From Paenibacillus dendritiformis (GTDB lineage: Bacteria; Bacillota; Bacilli; Paenibacillales; Paenibacillaceae), in NCBI RefSeq assembly GCF_015845845.1, contig NZ_LDIG01000204.1, positions 1 to 46,212 on the forward strand: 46,212 nt of DNA, given 5' to 3'. Shown here piece by piece: positions 25,628 to 32,387 of this stretch. A program made the position numbers and the translations under genes. Position 1 is the first letter of the stretch. Each line of letters opens with the position of its first letter. Below the pieces are notes generated by a model. The model was not told the origin of the DNA, did no database searches, and saw only the letters and a list, made by a program, of their open reading frames with translations.

Positions 25628-26887
25628 ATGAAAGGGCGTTGGTGGAATGGCCGTATGACACTGCTCGTCATCCGCGACGCGGAGCAAGCGGTCAAACAGA
25701 TGAATGTGCCGAAAATGCTCGCTGTCTCCGTCCCGATTGCCGCCGTCTTGTCGATATCGGGTCTGGTGCTGAGCATGCAGTGGAAGGCCGCGGCGGAGAT
25801 CCGCGAGCTGGAAGGCCTGCTGTCTAACCAGTCCGAGGCGCTTGAAGTTACGGTCAAGAATAAGGACGAAGCGATTCAACGGCTGCAAAATGAGATCATC
25901 CGCCTCTCTTCGGAGACCGAGACCGTCAAGCAGCGGATCAATCACATGAGCAGTCTGGAGAAGCAATTGGAAGACTTCGTGGAAGGAAATTCCGGGGGCT
26001 CCAAGGAAAGCGGCGAGAAGCAAGCCCGCTTCGCCCGCATCACCGGCTGGAACGAGCAGCGGCAGGTCGGCGGCGAGGAGATTGGCGTCGGTACGGAGCA
26101 GATGCTGGAGTTGGCCGAGCGCTCGCGGCTGGATCTCGTCCGGATGAAACGCATGCTCTCCTCCATACAGCGCAATGCGCCGGCCGTATTGAATCAAGCG
26201 CAGAAGAAGCAGGAACTCATCGCGGGAACGCCGTCCGTCTGGCCGACAAAGTCACGTCGCCTGACCTCCAGCTTCGGGTACCGGAAGGACCCGTTGACCG
26301 GATATGCCGCATTCCATGCCGGCATCGACATTGGCGGCGAGACGGGCGACTCCGTCCTCGCAGCGGCCGAGGGAGAAGTGATCGAAGCCGGGTTCAACGC
26401 TTCGCGGGGCAATTATATTATTATCCGGCATGTCAACCAATTGGACACCTGGTATATGCATCTTCAGCGGATTCACGTCTCCGTGGGCGACAAGGTCGGC
26501 AAAGGCGATAAGATCGGCGCGCTGGGCACGACCGGCCGCAGCACCGGGCCTCATCTCCACTTCCAGATTGTCCAGCGGGGCGAGCCGATCGATCCGCTTC
26601 CGTTCCTGACGGAGGCGTCCGCGGACACCCCGGCGGAGGGACGGCCCGTGAAAATCTCCGCCGCCTCCGGCGCTGCCGGGAGTTCTCAGGGTTCTGAAGG
26701 GGCCAGGATTTCCGGAGGCAAGAAGGGTTCAGACGCTTTCGGCGGTTCGGGGAGTCTTGGAAGTTCCCGGACATCCGGTTCCGGAAGTTCCGGTCCTGGG
26801 TATTCCCCGTCCTCACCGGCATCTGTCACCAGGCTGTCTCCCCTCCCGATGTGGATAACGGAAAATAGGCCAGCCTACGGAACATAA
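25628..26887 (+). CDS. membrane-anchored M23-family metallopeptidase
   Basis: A probable zinc endopeptidase that cuts peptidoglycan crosslinks outside the membrane. About 419 residues: a cytoplasmic N-terminus of ~30, one TM helix (about 31-50), a coiled coil (about 55-118), an ASTR linker, then the M23 fold (about 204-328) with the zinc ligands His230 and Asp234 in FHAGIDIGG, His278 in WYMHLQ, and GPHLHF with His309/His311. The C-terminal ~90 residues are Gly/Ser/Pro-rich. The start is the ATG after GAGGTGATGTG. A bactofilin gene follows by 45 bp, a known pairing in which the bactofilin positions the hydrolase. Confidence 0.93.
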   Translation: MKGRWWNGRMTLLVIRDAEQAVKQMNVPKMLAVSVPIAAVLSISGLVLSMQWKAAAEIRELEGLLSNQSEALEVTVKNKDEAIQRLQNEIIRLSSETETVKQRINHMSSLEKQLEDFVEGNSGGSKESGEKQARFARITGWNEQRQVGGEEIGVGTEQMLELAERSRLDLVRMKRMLSSIQRNAPAVLNQAQKKQELIAGTPSVWPTKSRRLTSSFGYRKDPLTGYAAFHAGIDIGGETGDSVLAAAEGEVIEAGFNASRGNYIIIRHVNQLDTWYMHLQRIHVSVGDKVGKGDKIGALGTTGRSTGPHLHFQIVQRGEPIDPLPFLTEASADTPAEGRPVKISAASGAAGSSQGSEGARISGGKKGSDAFGGSGSLGSSRTSGSGSSGPGYSPSSPASVTRLSPLPMWITENRPAYGT

Positions 26888-26932
26888 GCCGGACGCATGC
26901 AAGCCAAATCTGTCAAAGCAGGAGGGATTACG

Positions 26933-27388
26933 ATGTTTCAACGCTCATCCCAACGCATCAAGCCGACGGACACGTTCATCGGCCACGGCACCGATATGAA
27001 CGGCACCATTCATTCGCAGTCGAATGTGCGCATCGACGGCAAATTTACGGGCGAGCTGAGCAGCAGCGGCACGATCACCGTCGGCGAGCGCGGAGAGGCG
27101 CACTCCACCTTGATCGCCCGCCATGTCGTCGTCGCGGGCACCGTCGTCGGCGATATCAAGACGACGGGCAAGCTGCTCATCACCTCGTCCGGACAGGTGG
27201 TGGGCCATTGTACATCGGGGCTGCTGGTCGTTGAGGAAGGCGGCATCCTGAACGGCACGAGCATGGTGGATCGGGAAGCGAAGGAAGGAGCCTCAGCGAA
27301 TGCCGCTGCCGCCCATGAGCCTCCCGAACGGGAACGTGAAGAGAAACAGGACGGCAAAGAGGCAGTCGCAGCAAAGCAAGCGGGGTAA
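26933..27388 (+). CDS. bactofilin (polymer-forming cytoskeletal protein)
   Basis: A 151-residue protein with the beta-helix bactofilin domain at about 13-108: FIGHGTDMNGTIHSQSNVRI, DGKFTGELSSSGTITVGERG, VVVAGTVVGDIKTTGKLLI and VVEEGGILNGTSMV. Short flanks on both sides (C-terminal acidic/Lys-rich) fit the family. It assembles without nucleotide into membrane-linked filaments. The start is the ATG after GGAGGG; an ATG 12 codons upstream has no RBS. It is co-transcribed with the M23 peptidase and ends at a strong terminator. Confidence 0.95.
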   Translation: MFQRSSQRIKPTDTFIGHGTDMNGTIHSQSNVRIDGKFTGELSSSGTITVGERGEAHSTLIARHVVVAGTVVGDIKTTGKLLITSSGQVVGHCTSGLLVVEEGGILNGTSMVDREAKEGASANAAAAHEPPEREREEKQDGKEAVAAKQAG

Positions 27389-27408
27389 CCAAGCCGCTTG
27401 CTTTTTTT
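27374..27408 (+). terminator. terminator after the bactofilin gene
   Basis: AAGCAAGCGG and CCGCTTGCTT form a perfect 10-bp stem, followed by T7. The stop codon lies in the loop. Confidence 0.9.
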
Positions 27409-28177
27409 CTGGGCCTTATGCTTCCCAATCAAGATATGATGCGGCCCCGCTATGTAATTTCCGTCTTCCATCCGCTTATGCCATTTAGCTTAGCACTTGC
27501 TTGCTTCAAGTTCGCGTTCATAATGAGGCGAGTTTGTGCTTTTTCAATCACCTTTTGCGGTGATAGGGAATTGGCTTAACACTTGCAGTGCAAATGAATG
27601 CTTTGCTGGCATACGGCCGGCGGACATCACAGGTTATGTACTCTCAAAACAGACAAACCGGCGAAAATGTCCATACGAAAGTGGACATAAGGGGGGGTTA
27701 TGATCTTATCAAGTAAAAATATCAATATATAGGTATGTCTCCGGATGAATACACTATATATAGGAGGAACAGAGATTGCGGGAACTATATCTCTTTTCAA
27801 AAACGTGTCCACTATTTGAAAGACATATTTTCTTATTTTCCACTATACAGAGACAATTTTCACTACCATCCAATATCGTAACCTTATACCCGCTCTCCCC
27901 AGGCTCTCCACACGCTTCCCGCCCGTACTATCTTCTCCATCCTCCAGCCGCCTCGGACCATTCCTCCTCGCTCCCTCTCCATCCTGCTTCCTCCACATCC
28001 TTTGCCCTCCCTATTAAGCCTTCTTTCACATCCCTGCTCCATCCTTCCGCACCCCTTATCCTCCATACGCTCTGGCCGCCGCCTCTCGGACTTCATCCTT
28101 GCCCTTCCGATGGGCGTCTTTCTTTCCGCGCCAACGGGACTCTTGCCGGGAGATGGCATGGCAGCCGCTGTTCCCGG
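27409..28177. other. long intergenic region, no convincing gene
   Basis: Observed: a 16-bp imperfect direct repeat (TTAGCTTAGCACTTGC 27485-27500; TTGGCTTAACACTTGC 27571-27586), the small palindrome TTGCA-G-TGCAA right after the second copy, a hairpin TGTCCA...TGGACA near 27665-27690 followed by a G7 run, an AT-rich patch with AGGAGG at 27763-27768, and a pyrimidine-rich tract (27880-28110). A TTG-started frame of 211 codons runs through the CT tract but looks like bias rather than a protein. A small RNA is possible in 27480-27800; no known family was recognised. Confidence 0.4.
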
Positions 28178-28384
28178 CTACCGCACCGAATCATAGGGCA
28201 AGTCCGTCAGCCTGACGCGCCACAGCCGGTTCAACGGCGGATGCTTCGCGACGCATTGTTCGCACCCGCCGACCGGATCATCGCCGCGGAAGCCGGTCCG
28301 AAATACCAGCATTGCTTCCTCGTTGGCCAGCAGGCGCTGGCATCCCAGGCATTTCACTGCCGTGTGCAATTGCTTCGCTCTCAT
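28178..28384 (-). CDS. small zinc-ribbon-like protein, unknown function
   Basis: A 68-residue protein starting MRAKQLHTAVKCLGCQRLLA. Two CxxC pairs (CLGC and CEQC) about 31 residues apart suggest one structural zinc. The ATG has GAGGGGAG upstream; a longer frame to 28456 has no RBS. It lies 85 bp after the Rossmann-type gene, at the end of the rfbC-rfbD group. The family is not recognised. Confidence 0.55.
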   Translation of the reverse strand: MRAKQLHTAVKCLGCQRLLANEEAMLVFRTGFRGDDPVGGCEQCVAKHPPLNRLWRVRLTDLPYDSVR

Positions 28385-28469
28385 GTGCTTGCTCCCCTCG
28401 TCCGGAATTGATTCATTTCGATATCCCCTGAGGTGCCGGCATCTCGCCAGGGTCATTCCGCTTCACCGC

Positions 28470-29111
28470 CTAACTCATATCCGGCGCCGGCTTGGGCCAG
28501 GGCGGATAGCGCAACCGCTCCACCCTGTCCAGCTCCGGGCGGCAGCAGCTTCGCCACATCCGGCGGGCCTGTTCGTCCGCCGATTCGGCGGGACGCTCCC
28601 GCCAGAGGGGCACGCCGCCGCGCGAGGCCCAGCGCTGCGCGTATTCCGCCACCCGGTACGGCACATAGCGTACCGGCCGCTTCATCGGCGCGAACAGCTC
28701 CGCGAGCGCCGCCTGCGGCTGGCCGTCCGCCGTGCCAAGGAGGACGGTGCCGGTCGCCTGCAGCCAGGCGGGAGGCAGGTACGCGACATCGGTCGCGCGC
28801 ATAGCCTTCCCGCTCCCGCGCAGGCGTTCCGTCGAGCCGGGCGCAGCCGCCGGCGCGGCCACGATGGCGAGGCGCGTCGCATTCGCCAGCGCCGCCCCGC
28901 CCGGCCAGGAGCCTGGCACGACGACGGCATCGGCACGGCGGACGGCGTAGTCCGCATGCACCGTGCACAGCATGCGGCTGGCGCAGACGCGGCGCCAACG
29001 CTCGGCCTCCTCGGCTTCCGGGAGGACGAGCCAGACGTCATGGCCGAGCTTTGTCAGCCGCCAGGCCAGGTCCAGGCCCCCATCCCGCGCTCCCAGTACG
29101 GCGCATCGCAT
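28470..29111 (-). CDS. Rossmann-fold NAD(P)-binding protein, unknown function
   Basis: A 213-residue protein opening with MRCAVLGARDGGLDLAWRLT and LGHDVWLVLPEAEEAE, a GxxxxG beta-alpha-beta like the N-terminus of UDP-glucose/GDP-mannose dehydrogenases. The usual later domains are absent, and the rest is Ala/Arg-rich with two Cys near the C-terminus. GGGGAAGG precedes the start. It is 27 bp downstream of rfbD and likely in its transcript. It may be a diverged sugar-nucleotide enzyme or a decayed copy; I cannot name an activity. Confidence 0.55.
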   Translation of the reverse strand: MRCAVLGARDGGLDLAWRLTKLGHDVWLVLPEAEEAERWRRVCASRMLCTVHADYAVRRADAVVVPGSWPGGAALANATRLAIVAAPAAAPGSTERLRGSGKAMRATDVAYLPPAWLQATGTVLLGTADGQPQAALAELFAPMKRPVRYVPYRVAEYAQRWASRGGVPLWRERPAESADEQARRMWRSCCRPELDRVERLRYPPWPKPAPDMS

Positions 29112-29138
29112 GCCTTCCCCTCCTTTGCCCAGTAATTC

Positions 29139-30014
29139 CTAGCGAATCGGACCGCCCGCGGCATAGCGGCGCAAATAATCCGCCAGCGCTTCGCGCCAGG
29201 GGCGCATCGGCGGAAAGCCGTTCAAGCGCAGCGCCCATCCCTCCAGGGCCGAAAAAGACGGCCGCCGGGCCGGACGGGGAAATTGCGATGTCGGCACGGA
29301 ACGCACCTTGACGGACAACCCCGCCTCCTCCATAATCGCAAGCGCGAATTCATGCCAGGAGCAAATCCCGGCATTCGTGACATGATATGTTCCAAAGCGG
29401 TTCGTCCGCAGCAGCCGCAAGATCATCTCGGCCAGATCGAGCGTATACGTAGGGCACCCCGATTGATCGTGCACCACCTTCAGCTCCGACTGGACCGCCG
29501 CTTGACGCAGGATCGTCTTGACGAAGTTATTGCCATGCGGCCCATATACCCACGACGTGCGAACAATGAAGGAGGACGGCTGCAAAAGCTGGACGAACCG
29601 CTCCCCTTCCCGCTTCGACGCGCCGTATACATTGATCGGGCGAGTGCGGGCCGTCTCGGTGTACGGCTTCGTCGTCCGGCCGTCGAACACATAATCCGTG
29701 CTGACGTAGACGAGCTTCGCGCCGACCTGACTCGCAGCCGCCGCGACATTGCGCGAGCCGAAGGCGTTGACTTGGTACGCCAGATCCGGGTTAAGCTCCG
29801 CTTCGTCCACCTTCGTATAAGCAGCGGCATGAATGACGGCGGATGGCCGATCCCGCAGGAACACCCGCAGCACCTCCTCCGCATCCGTCACATCCAGCTC
29901 GTGGCGGCCGTAGCCCCGGGCCGGCACGCCGTAGCGGCGGAGCACCGCCATCATATCTTTGCCAAGCTGTCCCTCCGCTCCGGTAACGAGTACAATCCCT
30001 CCCTGATTCATCAT
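29139..30014 (-). CDS. rfbD: dTDP-4-dehydrorhamnose reductase
   Basis: The last step of dTDP-L-rhamnose synthesis, NADPH-dependent. The 291-residue extended SDR protein has the nucleotide loop VTGAEGQLGKDMM, the VSTDYVFDG segment and the active-site Tyr-Lys in NVYGASKREGE, plus the C-terminal RPARRPSFSALEGWAL substrate part. The start is the ATG one base after the rfbC stop, with GAGGTG upstream. It is coupled to rfbC. rfbA and rfbB are not in the window. Confidence 0.94.
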   Translation of the reverse strand: MMNQGGIVLVTGAEGQLGKDMMAVLRRYGVPARGYGRHELDVTDAEEVLRVFLRDRPSAVIHAAAYTKVDEAELNPDLAYQVNAFGSRNVAAAASQVGAKLVYVSTDYVFDGRTTKPYTETARTRPINVYGASKREGERFVQLLQPSSFIVRTSWVYGPHGNNFVKTILRQAAVQSELKVVHDQSGCPTYTLDLAEMILRLLRTNRFGTYHVTNAGICSWHEFALAIMEEAGLSVKVRSVPTSQFPRPARRPSFSALEGWALRLNGFPPMRPWREALADYLRRYAAGGPIR

Positions 30015-30015
30015 C

Positions 30016-30585
30016 TCACCCACCTCGCTCCAGACTGGACAGGGAGAACGTCTCGGCGTCTTCCAGCAGCGGCATCACCTTGTCCTTGTCCGACATTATC
30101 GGATTCGATGCCGGCCACGGGATTCCGATGGCGGGATCATCCCACCGGATTCCCCGATCCCATTCCGGAGCGTAGTAGGCATCCACCTTGTACATCACCT
30201 CGGTATCATCCACCAAGGTGCAGAAGCCGTGGGCATAGCCCGGCGGAATAAGGAGCTGCCGCTTGTTGGCCGCGCTCAAAATCACGCCAAACCATTGACC
30301 GAACCGCGGAGAACCGCGGCGGATATCGACCGCCACATCATAGATGGCGCCGGCGAGAACCCTCACCAGCTTCGTCTGGGCCATCGGCTCCAACTGATAA
30401 TGCAGCCCGCGAATCGTCCCGGCCCGGGCAGAGAGCGAATGATTATCCTGCACGAACGTTTGCGGAATACCGGATGCCTCCCATTTTTCGCGATGATAGC
30501 TTTCCATAAAAAAGCCGCGGCCGTCTTCAAACACCTTCGGTTCCAACATCAAAACGCCGTCCAGCGGCGTAGATACGATTTTCAT
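30016..30585 (-). CDS. rfbC: dTDP-4-dehydrorhamnose 3,5-epimerase
   Basis: Epimerises C3 and C5 of dTDP-4-keto-6-deoxyglucose. The 189-residue cupin has FEDGRGFFMESYH, the QDNHSLSARAGTIRGLHYQL block with the catalytic His, IPPGYAHGFCTL, and YAPEWDRGIRWDDPAIGIPW. The ATG after AAGGAG is used. First gene of the small group rfbC-rfbD-Rossmann protein-zinc ribbon. Confidence 0.95.
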   Translation of the reverse strand: MKIVSTPLDGVLMLEPKVFEDGRGFFMESYHREKWEASGIPQTFVQDNHSLSARAGTIRGLHYQLEPMAQTKLVRVLAGAIYDVAVDIRRGSPRFGQWFGVILSAANKRQLLIPPGYAHGFCTLVDDTEVMYKVDAYYAPEWDRGIRWDDPAIGIPWPASNPIMSDKDKVMPLLEDAETFSLSSLERGG

Positions 30586-30725
30586 CCATCCCAACTCCTT
30601 GTTCTGACGAATCGGACGATTCAGCCGCTTGGCCGCGCCCTATCGCGGGACGCCTCGCCGAGCGCGCTGGAATACCTATGTCCTCATCCTATGCAGAACC
30701 GCAACGCAGCGTCTGTATAGCTGGA

Positions 30726-30734
30726 ATTATAGCA
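30726..30734 (-). promoter_or_regulatory. extended -10 promoter candidate for rfbC
   Basis: Minus strand TGCTATAAT, about 140 bp upstream of rfbC; the -35 region is poor. The only good -10 in the gap. Confidence 0.5.
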
Positions 30735-30739
30735 ACGTC

Positions 30740-31293
30740 TACTCATATATATGCCCGCGGATCCTGAACGATGATCCCGGGCCTGCGGACGGTCTCAGCG
30801 CGTTGAGACTCTTGTGCAGAGCCGATGATCCGGTAACCGGCCACCGTTCTCCGTACGGCTTCGAAGGGCTGTGCCATTCGGAAGCCGGTGCATCCTGAAG
30901 CGCGCCTTGTACGCGGGGAAGGGTCCCCGAACAGGCCAGACCGGGACTGCAAGCCAACCCGGGACCGCAAGCCAAGCCAGGACTCAAGCCGAACCGGGAC
31001 TCAAGCCAAGCTAGGACTCAAGCCAAGCCGGGACTCAAGCCAAGCCGGGACTCAAGCCAAGCTAGGACTCAAGCCAAGCTAGGACTCAAGCCAAGCCGGG
31101 ACCGCTTACTCATTGCGCCCCGGACGCAACCGGCCTATAATGAGACGGACCCTGGCGGACAAAAGACGGACCCTTCAATGGGGACCGCACGTCTGGCCGG
31201 AGCGTTGGAACGGCGCCGTTTCATCTCGCCCCCATCTCCGGAGCCGCATACCGGACGGGGCATATGTATCCAAAGCAAAGGAGGGGCAACACT
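30740..31293. other. intergenic region holding a 17-18-bp tandem array
   Basis: Between divergent rfbC and the XRE gene. Apart from the tandem repeats at 30943-31097 it shows no RBS-preceded ORF. Several weakly open frames in the repeats change frame with each unit and cannot encode a stable protein. Confidence 0.55.
30943..31097 (+). repeat. nine tandem 17-18-bp repeats
   Basis: Consensus RGGACTCAAGCCAAGCY. The first two units are 18 bp (GGGACTGCAAGCCAACCC, GGGACCGCAAGCCAAGCC). Seven 17-bp units follow, five of which differ only in the first or last base and the others by at most three. The array is non-coding and has no spacers. Confidence 0.9.
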
Positions 31294-31662
31294 ATGGAGC
31301 TGGGAAACCGCCTGGGACAGTTGCGCGAGCGCAGCGGCTGGACGCAGGAAGAGATGGCGGAGAAGCTCGGGATTACGCGCGCGGCTCTGTCGCATTATGA
31401 GAAGAACCGGCGCAAGCCTGACTTCGACACCTTGATACGGGCCGCCGATCTATTCGGCGTCTCGGTTGATTATTTGATCGGCCGGCTTCCTCGCGGGGGC
31501 ACTCGGCCGGATTCAGAGCCAGTTGAAGCCGCCCCCGGCATCGAGCTGTCGGATCCGGCGGCGTTGAGCCGCCTTCGCTTCGAGGTGGACGGGGAGCCAT
31601 TGACTTACGAGGAGGCGCGCCGGTTCGTCGCCTTCGTGCGGGCGGAGCGGATGATGCGGTAG
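31294..31662 (+). CDS. XRE-family transcriptional regulator
   Basis: A 122-residue protein. The N-terminal HTH (about 1-62) reads LGQLRERSGWTQEEMAEKLG, ITRAALSHYEKNRRKPDFDT and AADLFGVSVDYLIGRLP. The C-terminal part (about 85-122, ELSDPAALSRLRFEVDGEPL then EEARRFVAFVRAERM) is the helper seen in many Firmicute XRE proteins. The start is the ATG after AAAGGAGGGG. It stands alone beside the repeat arrays; its target is unknown. Confidence 0.9.
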   Translation: MELGNRLGQLRERSGWTQEEMAEKLGITRAALSHYEKNRRKPDFDTLIRAADLFGVSVDYLIGRLPRGGTRPDSEPVEAAPGIELSDPAALSRLRFEVDGEPLTYEEARRFVAFVRAERMMR

Positions 31663-31795
31663 GACGGACGACCAGGGGCGATTGACACTGATGCAAGGTA
31701 AATCACGCCTGTACAGGAACAAATCACACCACACGGGCGCAGGAAGAACCCCCGCCAAGGCAGAGACGAATCACTCTAGGACAGGAGCTAATCCC

Positions 31796-31937
31796 GCTAG
31801 TGCAGTGACCAATCACACCAGTGAGCAAGCCCGCTAGTGCAGTGACCCAATCAAAGCCAGTGAGCAAGCCCGATAGTGCATGACCAATCAAAGCCAGTGA
31901 GCAAGCCCGATAGTGCAGTGACCAATCAAAGCCAGGG
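31796..31937 (+). repeat. four tandem 37-39-bp repeats
   Basis: Units start at 31796, 31833, 31872 and 31909. Consensus begins GMTAGTGCAGTGACCAATCA and continues AAGCCAGTGAGCAAGCCC. The last unit is partial. Unit lengths of 37, 39 and 37 show small indels. They lie between the XRE gene and the MFS gene and are non-coding. Confidence 0.85.
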
Positions 31938-32004
31938 CAGGCAGGAGGCACGCTAGTTAGAGATGAACCAAGGCCGCAGCGAGCCCCCTTCAGGAGCTGC
32001 AAAA

Positions 32005-32186
32005 ATCCTGCAAAATTACAGCATTGGTGCCATACCCGCTTTTCAAAAACAAAAATGCTGCAAATGTACATCAATTTTCCCTCTTATCGTCTGGAGTGGG
32101 ATAGAATGGACGAAAATCCTGTATTTTCGCAGGAATCGTACTGAAAAGCCCCTGTATAGCGGTAAAATGCTGTAAAATTGCAGGAT
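32005..32186. repeat. inverted pair with CTGCAAAATTACAG-type motif
   Basis: ATCCTGCAAAATTACAGCAT (32005-32024) and, inverted, ATGCTGTAAAATTGCAGGAT (32167-32186) match at 18 of 20 positions. Between them lie AATGCTGCAAATGTACATCA (about 32055) and ATCCTGTATTTTCGCAGGAA (about 32117), which look like further diverged copies. This may be a Paenibacillus intergenic repeat family or a structured RNA. Confidence 0.6.
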
Positions 32187-32255
32187 TGCTCTCCTCGGTG
32201 CATCATACGTAGAACAGCGGACCCAAAAGAACAGACTATGCACATGGTAAGATAT

Positions 32256-32290
32256 AAAAAAGACACCCCCGCCTTTCAGACGGGGATGTC
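32256..32290 (-). terminator. terminator downstream of the MFS gene
   Basis: Minus strand GACATCCCCG-TCTGAAAGG-CGGGGGTGTC (one G-U) followed by T6. It is 98 bp past the MFS stop. Confidence 0.85.
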
Positions 32291-32387
32291 CCAGTGAGTT
32301 AACCAATGCTGCTTAAGATAGGTTTGTAAAGGTATGTTCAGCTACGTTCCTCAAGTTAAGTTTGTAAAGCTGTGCTTGTTCTCTGCC

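Larger units (their letters stand above)
31663..32387. other. repeat-rich intergenic region
   Basis: It contains 37-39-bp tandem repeats (31796-31937), degenerate related sequence before them, the inverted pair at 32005 and 32167, a cluster of CTGCAAA/CTGTAAA motifs, and a terminator at 32256-32290. No gene is supported: the frames on the minus strand merely translate the repeats. Confidence 0.6.

Noticed and set aside
27776-28411. 211-codon frame starting TTG after AGGAGG
   Set aside because: It runs through a pyrimidine-rich tract and gives Pro/Ser/Leu-rich low-complexity protein; the later part overlaps a better-supported minus-strand gene.
30943-31097. CRISPR-like array
   Set aside because: The units are directly contiguous with no spacers and are only 17-18 bp. 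No cas genes are nearby.
31724-32074. 116-codon frame on the minus strand in the 37-39-bp repeats
   Set aside because: It only translates the repeats (GFDW, LTG and so on) and has no RBS; indels between units would break it.
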